Origin: Rhodoferax ferrireducens
Lineage (GTDB): Bacteria > Pseudomonadota > Gammaproteobacteria > Burkholderiales > Burkholderiaceae_C
NCBI RefSeq assembly: GCF_003347515.1
Contig: NZ_QEII01000290.1
Coordinates: 62,001-126,000, forward strand
Reading direction: 5' to 3'
Length of the DNA: 64,000 bases
Part shown: in pieces, positions 8,758 to 16,146 of the stretch
Layout of the letters: every line of letters starts with the position of its first letter
Position numbering within the stretch: the first letter of the stretch is position 1
The notes under the pieces: generated by a model
Databases searched by the model: none
The model's input: the letters and a program-made list of their open reading frames with translations, nothing else
What the model was told of the DNA's origin: nothing
Made by a program: the position numbers and the translations under genes

Positions 8758-9180
8758 ATGCAAACCCTGCCCATCCGCCTGACCCCCGGCCAGGACCTGC
8801 GCCAAGCCATAGAAGCCGCCGTGCAAAGCCACAACTGTCGCGCTGCTTTCGTGCTCTCCGGCATCGGCAGCCTGTCAACTGCTGGTCTTCGCTTTGCCGG
8901 TGCGGACCAGCCGCAGCGTCTGACAGGCGATATGGAGATCCTGAGTCTGTCCGGCACCGTGGCGGTGAACGTGACGGACAACGGCACACACAGCAGTTCG
9001 CACCTGCACATGGCCCTAAGCACAGGCACAGGTCAGGTTTTTGGCGGACATGTGGCGCCCGGCTGCATCGTGCGCACCACGGCAGAGGTGCTGCTGGCGC
9101 TGCTGCCGGAATGGGCGTTCTCCCGCGAGCCGGATGCGGTGACGGGCTATGACGAGCTGGTGGTGCGGGGGCGGACCTGA
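8758..9180 (+). CDS. PPC/DUF296 domain protein
   Basis: A 140-residue single-domain protein of the PCC/PPC (DUF296) family. The family hallmark is present: S-S-H-L-H near residue 80 followed by a G-x-V-F-G-G-H at about 96, the histidines that bind a metal ion in solved bacterial members. An L-S-G-I-G-S-L loop lies near residue 39. In plants the domain sits in AT-hook proteins; bacterial versions are trimers of unknown role. The gene follows the dispersed repeat directly with no obvious ribosome site and is flanked by defence-gene remains. A DNA-binding role should not be assumed, since the AT-hook is absent. Confidence 0.82.
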   Translation: MQTLPIRLTPGQDLRQAIEAAVQSHNCRAAFVLSGIGSLSTAGLRFAGADQPQRLTGDMEILSLSGTVAVNVTDNGTHSSSHLHMALSTGTGQVFGGHVAPGCIVRTTAEVLLALLPEWAFSREPDAVTGYDELVVRGRT

Positions 9181-9224
9181 TGGTTCGCGCTGCAAGCCTT
9201 TGCAGTTGAAAGTTAATCAAGTAC

Positions 9225-9255
9225 ATTCTGTATTCGCAATTCAAGAATATAGAAT
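9225..9255 (+). promoter_or_regulatory. 31-bp inverted repeat, candidate operator of the HTH-hsdM operon
   Basis: ATTCTGTATTC (9225-9235) and GAATATAGAAT (9245-9255) are inverted repeats matching at 10 of 11 positions, with arm centres 20 bp apart (two helical turns). The site ends 3 bp before the ATG of the HTH gene, so binding would block transcription or translation start. It is the most AT-rich spot of the region. Confidence 0.5.
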
Positions 9256-9258
9256 TTA

Positions 9259-9942
9259 ATGCTACTCAAGCCCCAAGACTTCCTGGTCGCCCTCAAACTG
9301 GTGGCTTGGGGTGATCAGCGCTGGACGTATGCGCGCTTGGCGCATGAGCTGGGCTTGAGTGCATCTGAGGCGCACGCCTGCATTAAACGTGGCATTCAGG
9401 CCGGGTTGCTGCTTAAAAACTACGATGATGCAATTGCTGCACATGGTGACGCTGCACAACCCAAATTCGATGAAATTCATCGAACAACTGGCAGAGTAAG
9501 GCGTTTGCGACAGTCTGCAGCGCAGCAGATGGCGGGAGCGGCCTCAAGTGGCACAGACAATCCCGCAAGGATACATTCACGTACTCTGGCTGAGTTTGCT
9601 GTGTATGGCGCCAAATACGCATTTGCAGCCGATAGAACTGAACGCACCATTGGCGTGGCTACCAGCCATAGCGCCCCTGCATTTGCAGGTGTTTTTGCAC
9701 CAGGGTCAGAAGACTATGTCTGGCCGCACCCCAATGGCCCATTGTGGGGCACTGGTGTTATGCCATTACATCCCAGCGTGCCATATGCAGCGATGCAAGA
9801 TCCAAAGCTCTATGAAATGCTCGCCTTGTTTGACGCCCTGCGTGTCGGGCGTGCACGCGAGCGCGGCATGGCACTAAAACGGCTACCCGCATTGATCAAT
9901 CCTGACGGATTTTTACCGTCGCTACAAGCGGAACCCCCATGA
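9259..9942 (+). CDS. putative helix-turn-helix regulator upstream of hsdM
   Basis: A 227-residue protein I cannot assign to a named family. Residues 8-52 read as a winged-helix/HTH: W-T-Y-A-R-L-A-H-E-L-G-L-S-A-S-E-A-H-A-C-I is a clear turn-containing HTH stretch followed by G-L-L. The rest, including a conserved-looking P-H-P-N-G-P-L-W-G-T-G segment near residue 158, has no motif I recognise. It ends in a 4-bp ATGA overlap with hsdM, so the two are coupled. An inverted repeat lies against its start codon, which suggests autoregulation. It may control hsdM expression as C proteins do in other restriction systems, although it does not look like a classic C protein. Confidence 0.6.
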   Translation: MLLKPQDFLVALKLVAWGDQRWTYARLAHELGLSASEAHACIKRGIQAGLLLKNYDDAIAAHGDAAQPKFDEIHRTTGRVRRLRQSAAQQMAGAASSGTDNPARIHSRTLAEFAVYGAKYAFAADRTERTIGVATSHSAPAFAGVFAPGSEDYVWPHPNGPLWGTGVMPLHPSVPYAAMQDPKLYEMLALFDALRVGRARERGMALKRLPALINPDGFLPSLQAEPP

Positions 9943-11462
9943 ACTCAGCCACCATCGTCCAGAAGCTCTGGAATTACTGCAACGTGCTGCGCGACGACGG
10001 CATGAGCTACGGCGACTATGTCGAGCAGCTCACGTACCTGTTGTTCCTCAAGATGGCCGACGAACGCAGCCAGCCGCCGTGGAGCCAGCCCAGCCCCATC
10101 GCCAAGGGCTACGACTGGCCGTCGCTGCTGGCGCGCGACGGTGATGATCTGTTCGACCACTACCGCCACACGCTGGAGAAGCTGGGCGCCGAGAAGGGCA
10201 CCATAGGCCTGATCTTCGGCAAGGCGCAAAACAAGTTCCAGGACCCGGCCAAGCTGCGCCGCCTGGTGGTGGACCTGATCGATTGCGAAAACTGGTCGGC
10301 CATGGGCGCTGATGTGAAAGGCGATGCCTACGAGGGCCTGCTGGAGAAAAACGCGCAAGACACCAAGAGCGGGGCCGGTCAGTACTTCACGCCGCGCCCG
10401 CTGATTCAGGCGATGGTGGATTGCATTGCGCCCAAGCCGGGCGAGACCATTTGCGACCCGGCCTGTGGCACCGGCGGCTTCTTGTTTGCTGCCCACAACC
10501 ATGTGGCGGACCACAACCCCAACCTCACGCGCGAGCAGAAGAAACACTTAAAAGAACAGGCCCTGCGCGGCTGGGAGCTGGTGCAAAGCACGGCACGCCT
10601 GGCGGCCATGAACATGATGCTGCACGGCATTGGCTCCGACAAGTCGGTGCCCATCGTGGTGGCCGATGCGCTGGCGTCCGACCCCGGTGAGCGCTTTGAC
10701 GTGGTGCTGGCCAATCCACCGTTTGGCAAGAAGAGCAGCACCATGATCACCGGCGCCGAAGGCCGGGTGAGCACCGAGAAAGACGTGATCGAGCGCGACG
10801 ACTTTTGGGCCACAACATCGAACAAGCAACTCAACTTTGTGCAGCACATCAAGACCCTGCTCAAGCAGCACGGCCGTGCGGCGGTGGTGCTGCCCGACAA
10901 CGTGTTGTTTGAAGGCGGCGCGGGCGAGACCATCCGCAAGAAGCTGTTGCACGAGTGCGATGTGCACACATTGTTGCGCCTGCCCACCGGCCTGTTTTAC
11001 GCACAGGGTGTAAAGGCCAATGTGGTGTTTTTTGAACGTAAGCCCGCCAGCGAGACGCCGTGGACCAAAAAGCTGTGGATTTACGACCTGCGCACCAACC
11101 AGCACTTCACGCTCAAGACCAATCCGCTCCGGCGCGAGCATCTGGACGAGTTCGTCAAGCTCTACAACCCGGCCAATCGGCATGACCGCAAAGCAACCTG
11201 GAGCGCCGAGACCAATGCCGCCGCTGGCTCCGGCCCGGATGGCCGCTGGCGCGTGTACGACTACGGTGATCTGATTGCCCGCGACAAGGCCAGTCTGGAT
11301 ATTTTCTGGCTCAAAGACGACTCACTGGCCGACAGCGACAACTTGCCGCCGCCGGACGTGATCGCGCAGGAGATCGTGGACGATCTGGAGGCTGCGCTGG
11401 AGCAGTTCAGGTTGATTGCGGGGGATTTGGCTGCGGATGCAGAGGAAACTGAATCAGTTTGA
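9939..11462 (+). CDS. hsdM: type I DNA methyltransferase subunit HsdM
   Basis: A 507-residue N6-adenine methylase subunit, full length for the family. It has the N-terminal HsdM helical domain (about 1-130; M-S-Y-G-D-Y-V-E-Q-L-T-Y-L-L-F-L-K-M), the S-adenosylmethionine loop D-P-A-C-G-T-G-G-F-L (about 173) and the catalytic N-P-P-F motif (about 261). A Q-Y-F-T-P-R-P-L motif precedes the cofactor site as usual. HsdM needs HsdS for target recognition, but no specificity gene is present within the window: downstream lie only a dispersed repeat and a convergent oxidoreductase. It could be silent, use an hsdS elsewhere, or be a relic. It is coupled to the HTH gene. Confidence 0.92.
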   Translation: MNSATIVQKLWNYCNVLRDDGMSYGDYVEQLTYLLFLKMADERSQPPWSQPSPIAKGYDWPSLLARDGDDLFDHYRHTLEKLGAEKGTIGLIFGKAQNKFQDPAKLRRLVVDLIDCENWSAMGADVKGDAYEGLLEKNAQDTKSGAGQYFTPRPLIQAMVDCIAPKPGETICDPACGTGGFLFAAHNHVADHNPNLTREQKKHLKEQALRGWELVQSTARLAAMNMMLHGIGSDKSVPIVVADALASDPGERFDVVLANPPFGKKSSTMITGAEGRVSTEKDVIERDDFWATTSNKQLNFVQHIKTLLKQHGRAAVVLPDNVLFEGGAGETIRKKLLHECDVHTLLRLPTGLFYAQGVKANVVFFERKPASETPWTKKLWIYDLRTNQHFTLKTNPLRREHLDEFVKLYNPANRHDRKATWSAETNAAAGSGPDGRWRVYDYGDLIARDKASLDIFWLKDDSLADSDNLPPPDVIAQEIVDDLEAALEQFRLIAGDLAADAEETESV

Positions 11463-11470
11463 GTGCTTTT

Positions 11471-11530
11471 TTGCTATTAAATAAGTAGCTTACTGCGCAT
11501 GTTCCACGGGGGCTTGAGGCCAATTTTGCT
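11471..11530 (+). repeat. dispersed repeat, copy 3
   Basis: Contains GCTATTAAATAAGTAGC (17-bp dyad), then TACTGCGCA, then GGGGGCTTGAGGCC and AATTTTGCT. It fills the gap between the convergent hsdM and ferredoxin reductase genes. Confidence 0.8.
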
Positions 11531-11539
11531 CAAAAAGTT

Positions 11540-12775
11540 TCACTTCACCAGCAAACCACCCAAATCAAACTCCATATCTGCGGCCTGGTCCACCGTGGGT
11601 GACACACTGGCGTCCAGCAGCTTGCGCGCCTGCAGGTGGTCGCGGCTGGCGTTGACGCTGTCGACGGCCAGTAAATTGCGCCCTTTGAAGTGGTAGACGC
11701 TGAAACTGCCGCTGGCCAGGTCGCCACGCACGGCCCATTGGTCAGCACCGGTGGACAGGCCCGCCATTTGCAGTTTCTTGTCGAACTGGTCGCTCCAGAA
11801 CCAGGGCGTGGCGGTAAAGGGACGCTCTTGTCCCAGCAGTGCGGCAGCGACCGACTTGCCTTGTTCAGTGGCGTTTTGCACCGACTCCAGGCGCAGCAGG
11901 CTCCCGTCCGCCAGGCGCCGTGCAGTGCAGTCACCCGCCGCCATGATGAGCGGATCGCTGGTGCGGCCGCAGGCATCAACCACAATGCCGCGCTCGCATG
12001 CCAGGCCGGCGTCGCGGGCGAGCTGGTCGTTGGCGCTCACGCCAATGCCCACCACCACCAGACCGGCGGCCAGCACCGTGCCATCCGCCAAACGCACGCC
12101 GCTGACGGCGCCTTGGCGGTCGGTTTCCAGCGCCGTGATCTGCGCTCCCAGCAGCAGGCTGACACCCTGACTGCGGTGCAGCTGGGCGTACCAGTCCGAC
12201 AGCAGCGGCGCCAGCACGCGGCCCAGCAGGCGCGGCGCGGCTTCCAGCACGGTGACGCGCAAGCCCTTCTTGCGCGCGGTGGCCGCCACTTCCAGGCCGA
12301 TAAAGCCGCCGCCAATCACCACCACGGGCAACTGTTGTTCGATGCACATCGCCATGCGCTTGGCTATGGCGCTGGCATCGTCGCGTGAGCGCAGGGCCAG
12401 CACGCCCATGGCATCGCCGCCGGGAAGCGGCAGGCTGCGCGGAGTGGCGCCGGTGGCCAGCACCAGACCGCTGTAGGGCAGGGCGCTGCCGTCGGTCAGC
12501 CAGACTTGGCAGGCCGTACGGTCAATGGCACGGACCGTCTGGCCGGTGCGCAGCGCGATGTTTTTGCGTGCCAGTGCTTCGGGCGCGCGCATCACCAGTT
12601 GCTCTGCACCGATGTCGCCGGCCAGCCACGCTTTGGACAGCGGCGGGCGGTGGTAGGGGCCATGGGGCTCGTCGCCGAGCAGGGTGATGGCGCCTTCAAA
12701 ACCGCCGGTACGCAGGGCTTCGGCGGCTTGCACACCGGCCTGGCCGGCGCCGATGATGACGATGGAGGCGGTCAT
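11540..12775 (-). CDS. FAD-dependent ferredoxin reductase
   Basis: A 411-residue NAD(P)H-dependent reductase of the putidaredoxin/rubredoxin reductase type. It has an FAD-binding Rossmann motif near the start (I-I-G-A-G-Q-A-G-V), the P-Y-H-R-P-P-L-S-K stretch conserved near the isoalloxazine, a second Rossmann motif for NAD(P)H near residue 150 (V-I-G-G-G-F-I-G-L-E), and a late A-A-G-D-C-T FAD segment. ATG at 12775 is chosen; a GTG lies one codon before it. It follows the ferredoxin gene by 3 bp and supplies electrons to the P450 two genes upstream in the same operon. Confidence 0.9.
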   Translation of the reverse strand: MTASIVIIGAGQAGVQAAEALRTGGFEGAITLLGDEPHGPYHRPPLSKAWLAGDIGAEQLVMRAPEALARKNIALRTGQTVRAIDRTACQVWLTDGSALPYSGLVLATGATPRSLPLPGGDAMGVLALRSRDDASAIAKRMAMCIEQQLPVVVIGGGFIGLEVAATARKKGLRVTVLEAAPRLLGRVLAPLLSDWYAQLHRSQGVSLLLGAQITALETDRQGAVSGVRLADGTVLAAGLVVVGIGVSANDQLARDAGLACERGIVVDACGRTSDPLIMAAGDCTARRLADGSLLRLESVQNATEQGKSVAAALLGQERPFTATPWFWSDQFDKKLQMAGLSTGADQWAVRGDLASGSFSVYHFKGRNLLAVDSVNASRDHLQARKLLDASVSPTVDQAADMEFDLGGLLVK

Positions 12776-12778
12776 CAC

Positions 12779-13102
12779 TTATTCCTGCATTTCGGGCAGG
12801 TGGATAACCAAGCCGTCCAGTGCGTCGCTGGCCTTGATCTGGCAGGCCAGACGGCTGCCCGGGCGGCGTTCGGCCGCCACGTTTTCGAGCATGGCCAGTT
12901 CGTTGTCGCTGGCGGGGGGCAAGTCCGCCAGACGCGCTTCATCGACATAGCAGTGGCAGGTGGCGCAGGCGCAGGAGCCGCCGCATTCGCCCAGGATGCC
13001 ATCCACGCCGTTGGCGGTGGCGCCCTGCATCAGGCTCCAGCCGTCGGGCAGATTCAGGGTGGTGGCGTTGCCCGAGGCTTCGATGTAGGTGATGTTGGCC
13101 AT
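12779..13102 (-). CDS. [2Fe-2S] ferredoxin, putidaredoxin type
   Basis: A 107-residue ferredoxin. The cluster ligands have the adrenodoxin/putidaredoxin spacing: C40, C46 and C49 (E-C-G-G-S-C-A-C-A-T-C-H-C) and a last Cys near 87 (L-A-C-Q). Such proteins shuttle electrons from a flavin reductase to a class I P450, and both partners are its direct neighbours. The start ATG at 13102 is 4 bp after the P450 stop, and the N-terminus M-A-N-I-T-Y-I begins at the first beta strand, as in the family. Confidence 0.92.
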   Translation of the reverse strand: MANITYIEASGNATTLNLPDGWSLMQGATANGVDGILGECGGSCACATCHCYVDEARLADLPPASDNELAMLENVAAERRPGSRLACQIKASDALDGLVIHLPEMQE

Positions 13103-13106
13103 GGTG

Positions 13107-14285
13107 TCAGGCCACTGCCAGTTCCAGCACCATCGGGCTGCGGAAGGTGGATGACGGCATCCATGGCAGTTGCTCCTGCACGCGCTGGTACTCGGGCACG
13201 ACCTTGTGGAATTCCTCGAACGCAATCTTGACCGACAGGCGGGCAATCGCGGTGCCCAGGCAGGCATGTACGCCACCGCCAAAGCCGAGGTGGCCGCGCG
13301 GCTTGCGCGTGATGTCATAGGCATCGGGGTTGGGGTACTGGCGCTCGTCGCGGTTGCCGCTGCCATAGGCCAGGCAGACAAAGTCGCCCGCCTTCATGGT
13401 CTGGCCGTGCAGGGTCACGTCGCGCGTCAAGCGGCGGCGAAAGCGCTGGGCCGAGGTGTTGAAGCGCAGCGACTCTTCCACCGCGTCCACCAGCAGGGCC
13501 GGGTTCGCCACGCACTGGCGGCGGGCCTCGGGGAAGTCGGCCATGTTGAGGGCAAACATGGCCATGAAGCCGCCCAGCGATTCAATGCCGGCCATGATCA
13601 GCGTGGTGGTGGTCAGCAGCACTTCGCGTTCGTCGAGTTTGTCGCCATCAATTTCGGCCATGCTGAAGTGCGAGATCAGGTCGTTGCGCGGGTTGGCGCG
13701 GCGCTCGGCAATGACCCCGGCAGCGTAGTCCTGCATCCAGTTGTAGGCAGCGAGGTGCTCGGGGCCTTTGGTGCGGGTGACCGGGTCGCTTTGCACCATC
13801 AGCACGGCGTTGTCGCGCACGGTGGATTCGGGTACGGTGGCTTCAGTGCCGGTGGGCAGGCCGAGCGCGGCAAACAGCACGCGCACCGTGAATTTGGACG
13901 AAAACTCGGTGATGAAGTCAAACTGCTTTTTTCCCCGCAAGGATTCGGCCACTTCGCGGGCGATGTCACGGATCGGCTCGCTCAAGGATTCCAGATTGCG
14001 TTTCATGAACGCGTGCTGGATCAGGCCACGCAGGCGGTCATGGCGCGGTGCGTCGGTGGTGCCCAGCGTGGCGCCGGCCCGCCCGGGCAGCTCGGTCATC
14101 AGGTTGCCGCTGGCGGACGAATAGGTCTGCGCGTCCTGCCCGGCGGACACGATGTCGGCGTAGCGCGACAGAATCCACATGTCGGCTTCAGGGCTCCAGA
14201 AGCAGGGGTGTTCGTCGCGCAGGGTTTTGTAGAAAGGGAAGGGATTGGCGTCCACAGCGGGCGCATAGGGGTCGAAACTGAACAT
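13107..14285 (-). CDS. cytochrome P450, class I bacterial type
   Basis: A 392-residue soluble P450. Family motifs are the I-helix M-A-G-I-E-S (about 235-240), the K-helix E-E-S-L-R (ExxR, about 276), and the heme loop F-G-G-G-V-H-A-C-L-G (about 340) with the thiolate cysteine. The I-helix has Ser where the oxygen-activating Thr is usual. ATG at 14285 has GGAGACA 9 bp upstream; longer upstream starts would add an unrelated tail. With the adjacent ferredoxin and reductase it forms a self-contained monooxygenase operon. Divergence from an AraC regulator suggests substrate induction. The substrate is unknown; an aromatic acid is a reasonable guess because of the regulator type. Confidence 0.93.
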   Translation of the reverse strand: MFSFDPYAPAVDANPFPFYKTLRDEHPCFWSPEADMWILSRYADIVSAGQDAQTYSSASGNLMTELPGRAGATLGTTDAPRHDRLRGLIQHAFMKRNLESLSEPIRDIAREVAESLRGKKQFDFITEFSSKFTVRVLFAALGLPTGTEATVPESTVRDNAVLMVQSDPVTRTKGPEHLAAYNWMQDYAAGVIAERRANPRNDLISHFSMAEIDGDKLDEREVLLTTTTLIMAGIESLGGFMAMFALNMADFPEARRQCVANPALLVDAVEESLRFNTSAQRFRRRLTRDVTLHGQTMKAGDFVCLAYGSGNRDERQYPNPDAYDITRKPRGHLGFGGGVHACLGTAIARLSVKIAFEEFHKVVPEYQRVQEQLPWMPSSTFRSPMVLELAVA

Positions 14286-14397
14286 GGCTTGTCTCCGGTA
14301 GTTATTGGGTCGAAGCCGAACTTTAAGTGGATCAGGGCCAAATGACACTACAAAAAGTATGGCAAAAAATTGCACTTTTCGTTCAAAATGCAGGACC
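14286..14397. promoter_or_regulatory. divergent promoter region of the P450 operon and the AraC regulator gene
   Basis: The 112-bp gap between two divergent starts must hold both promoters and the regulator sites. It is AT-richer than its flanks (several A-runs around 14350-14375). I see no convincing dyad or direct repeat that I would call the operator. Confidence 0.5.
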
Positions 14398-15357
14398 ATG
14401 AAAAAAGCGGACACTACCGCCGTTGCGGCCAGCACCCCGGCGTCCAAGGGCGCGGTACGGGGCGTGCGACAGGCTGTTGCGATTCCCACGTTTGCCCTCT
14501 ACGGCGAGACCGCCACGCCGGGGCAGGAAATGCTGCACATCGAAGAAGTGCAGTCGCGCAGCCGTCTCTACCACTGGGAAATCGAGCCCCATGTACACCA
14601 CGGTCTGTACCAGGTGCTGTGGGTGCAGCAAGGGGGGGCCGAGGTGGTGTTGGATGAATGGCGGGAAGAAGTGCAAGGCCCGACGGCCATCGTGGTGCCG
14701 CCGGGCGTGGTCCATGGCTTTCGCTTTGCCCCGGATACCGACGGCATGGTTCTCACTTTAAGTGCGCGCTTTCTGGTGGAGGGCGAATTCCAGTCGGTAG
14801 GCGAAGCGTTTCGCGCGCTGTTTTCCGCGCCGGGGGTGCTGTGCTTTACGCCGCAGGAGGGGCCGGCCGCGCGGCTGGATGCGTTGTTTCGCGAGCTGTC
14901 CGCCGAGTTTGTGCTGCCCGGTGCGGCCGAATCACCGGTGGCTGGCTGGCTGGCGCGTGCCGTGGTGTGGCGCCTGGCGCAATCGAGTGCGCAAGGGCGG
15001 CAGGTTCAGGGTAAGCGCGCGCATCGGCACCAGGCACTTTTGATTCGATTCCAACTCTTGGTGGAACAGCATTTTCTGGAGCACTGGCCGCTGGAGCGTT
15101 ATGCCTCGCACCTGGGTCTTTCCACGCCGCGCCTGAATCGTCTGGTGCGGGCGGAGCGCGGCCGTAGCGCGCTGGAGCTGGTGCACGAGCGCCTGACGCG
15201 TGAGGCCTGCCGCCGCCTGGTCTACATTGCAGCGCCAGCGGCGAATCTGGCGATTGAGTTGGGTTTTGATGACCCCGCTTATTTCTCGCGATTTTTCAAA
15301 CGCCGCACCGGCATGAGTCCGCACCGCTATCGTCAGGCACACGGCGCGCAGGACTGA
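14398..15357 (+). CDS. AraC-family transcriptional regulator, PobR/HpaA-like
   Basis: A 319-residue regulator. The N-terminal half (about 45-150) is a cupin-like effector domain with H-V-H-H-G-L-Y-Q-V-L-W and a P-P-G-V-V-H-G-F motif. The C-terminal AraC/XylS domain (about 215-315) has two HTHs and ends with the signature F-D-D-P-A-Y-F-S-R-F-F-K-R-R-T-G-M-S-P-H-R-Y-R. This layout is that of PobR and HpaA, activators of aromatic-acid catabolism. It is divergent from the P450 operon, its likely target. ATG at 14398 (MKKADTT) is preferred over upstream in-frame starts because it follows the divergent promoter region. Inducer identity is inferred only by analogy. Confidence 0.87.
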   Translation: MKKADTTAVAASTPASKGAVRGVRQAVAIPTFALYGETATPGQEMLHIEEVQSRSRLYHWEIEPHVHHGLYQVLWVQQGGAEVVLDEWREEVQGPTAIVVPPGVVHGFRFAPDTDGMVLTLSARFLVEGEFQSVGEAFRALFSAPGVLCFTPQEGPAARLDALFRELSAEFVLPGAAESPVAGWLARAVVWRLAQSSAQGRQVQGKRAHRHQALLIRFQLLVEQHFLEHWPLERYASHLGLSTPRLNRLVRAERGRSALELVHERLTREACRRLVYIAAPAANLAIELGFDDPAYFSRFFKRRTGMSPHRYRQAHGAQD

Positions 15358-15395
15358 GAGTGCCAGATCGGCGCTGACAAGCCCTTGAGCGCGGG

Positions 15396-15716
15396 TTAAA
15401 GTTGTTTGACTTCGTGCAGTTCAATAAGGTTCATCAGCGCCGCCACCACCTCGCGCTTGAAGCCGATGCGCGCCTTGCCGGAACCATCGCCACCGCTGAG
15501 AATCAATTTTTGAATGTAATCAACGCAGTCTTTGTGGCCCCAGAACAGTTGGATGGCTTTGGCGATGCGCTCATGGTGTGCCGTGATGGTCGCCAGTTCC
15601 TGCTCTATGCGGACCAGCCGCGGCAGTTCGTTGTAGGTCATGGGACGGGTTGCCTGAAACTCAGTGTGTTTGAGGTCAGGAAAGCCGACGAATTTTTTAT
15701 CTACCATGTGCTGCAT
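15396..15716 (-). CDS. hypothetical protein, 106 aa
   Basis: I do not recognise this family. The product is soluble and mostly helical, with no signal peptide or membrane segment. A central helix carries I-E-Q-E-L-A-T-I-T-A-H-H-E-R-I-A-K and the C-terminal part R-E-V-V-A-A-L-M-N-L-I-E-L-H-E-V. It starts 30 bp after the Hsp15 stop in the same direction, so it is probably the last gene of the two-component-Hsp15 transcript. An alternative ATG lies at 15707 (MVDKKF). It is convergent with the AraC gene. Confidence 0.55.
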   Translation of the reverse strand: MQHMVDKKFVGFPDLKHTEFQATRPMTYNELPRLVRIEQELATITAHHERIAKAIQLFWGHKDCVDYIQKLILSGGDGSGKARIGFKREVVAALMNLIELHEVKQL

Positions 15717-15746
15717 TTTAGTGACATGCGAATCCGGCCTGGCCGA

Positions 15747-16145
15747 TCAGGGATCAAATGATGTATTGCGGGCCTTTTCGAGGCTGCGCCGGTCGCGCTT
15801 GGTGGGGCGACCGTGCTCAATGGTCTGGGCAGGTTCGCTGCCCAGGCGCCGTTGCTCGGCGCCACGTTCCCGCTCGCGGATGCTGTCGGCCGTCTCCGCA
15901 TACAACTGCTGCGCCACCGGCGCCGGGCCGCGCTGCTGGCTGATACCCAACACAGTGATGGTCCGGTTCACCGGGCCCTGGCGCAGCACCACCGTGTCGC
16001 CCACCTTGACTTCGCGGGACGGTTTGGCGACCTGTTCGTTGACCTGGACCCGGCCTTTGACGATCTCGTCGGAGGCGAGCGAGCGCGTCTTGTAAAAGCG
16101 GGCGGCCCACAGCCACTTGTCGATGCGAAGTCGTTCCATGTCCAT
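15747..16145 (-). CDS. hslR: Hsp15-like S4-domain RNA-binding protein
   Basis: A 132-residue protein with an N-terminal S4 domain (about 4-65): M-E-R-L-R-I-D-K-W-L-W-A-A-R-F-Y-K-T-R is the classic opening of Hsp15. The C-terminal tail is Arg/Glu-rich and charged, as in the family. Hsp15 binds free 50S subunits that still carry a nascent chain with tRNA and helps recycle stalled ribosomes after heat stress. The ATG at 16145 is one base away from the kinase stop; a second in-frame ATG lies at 16139. Length fits the family. Confidence 0.9.
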   Translation of the reverse strand: MDMERLRIDKWLWAARFYKTRSLASDEIVKGRVQVNEQVAKPSREVKVGDTVVLRQGPVNRTITVLGISQQRGPAPVAQQLYAETADSIRERERGAEQRRLGSEPAQTIEHGRPTKRDRRSLEKARNTSFDP

Positions 16146-16146
16146 A

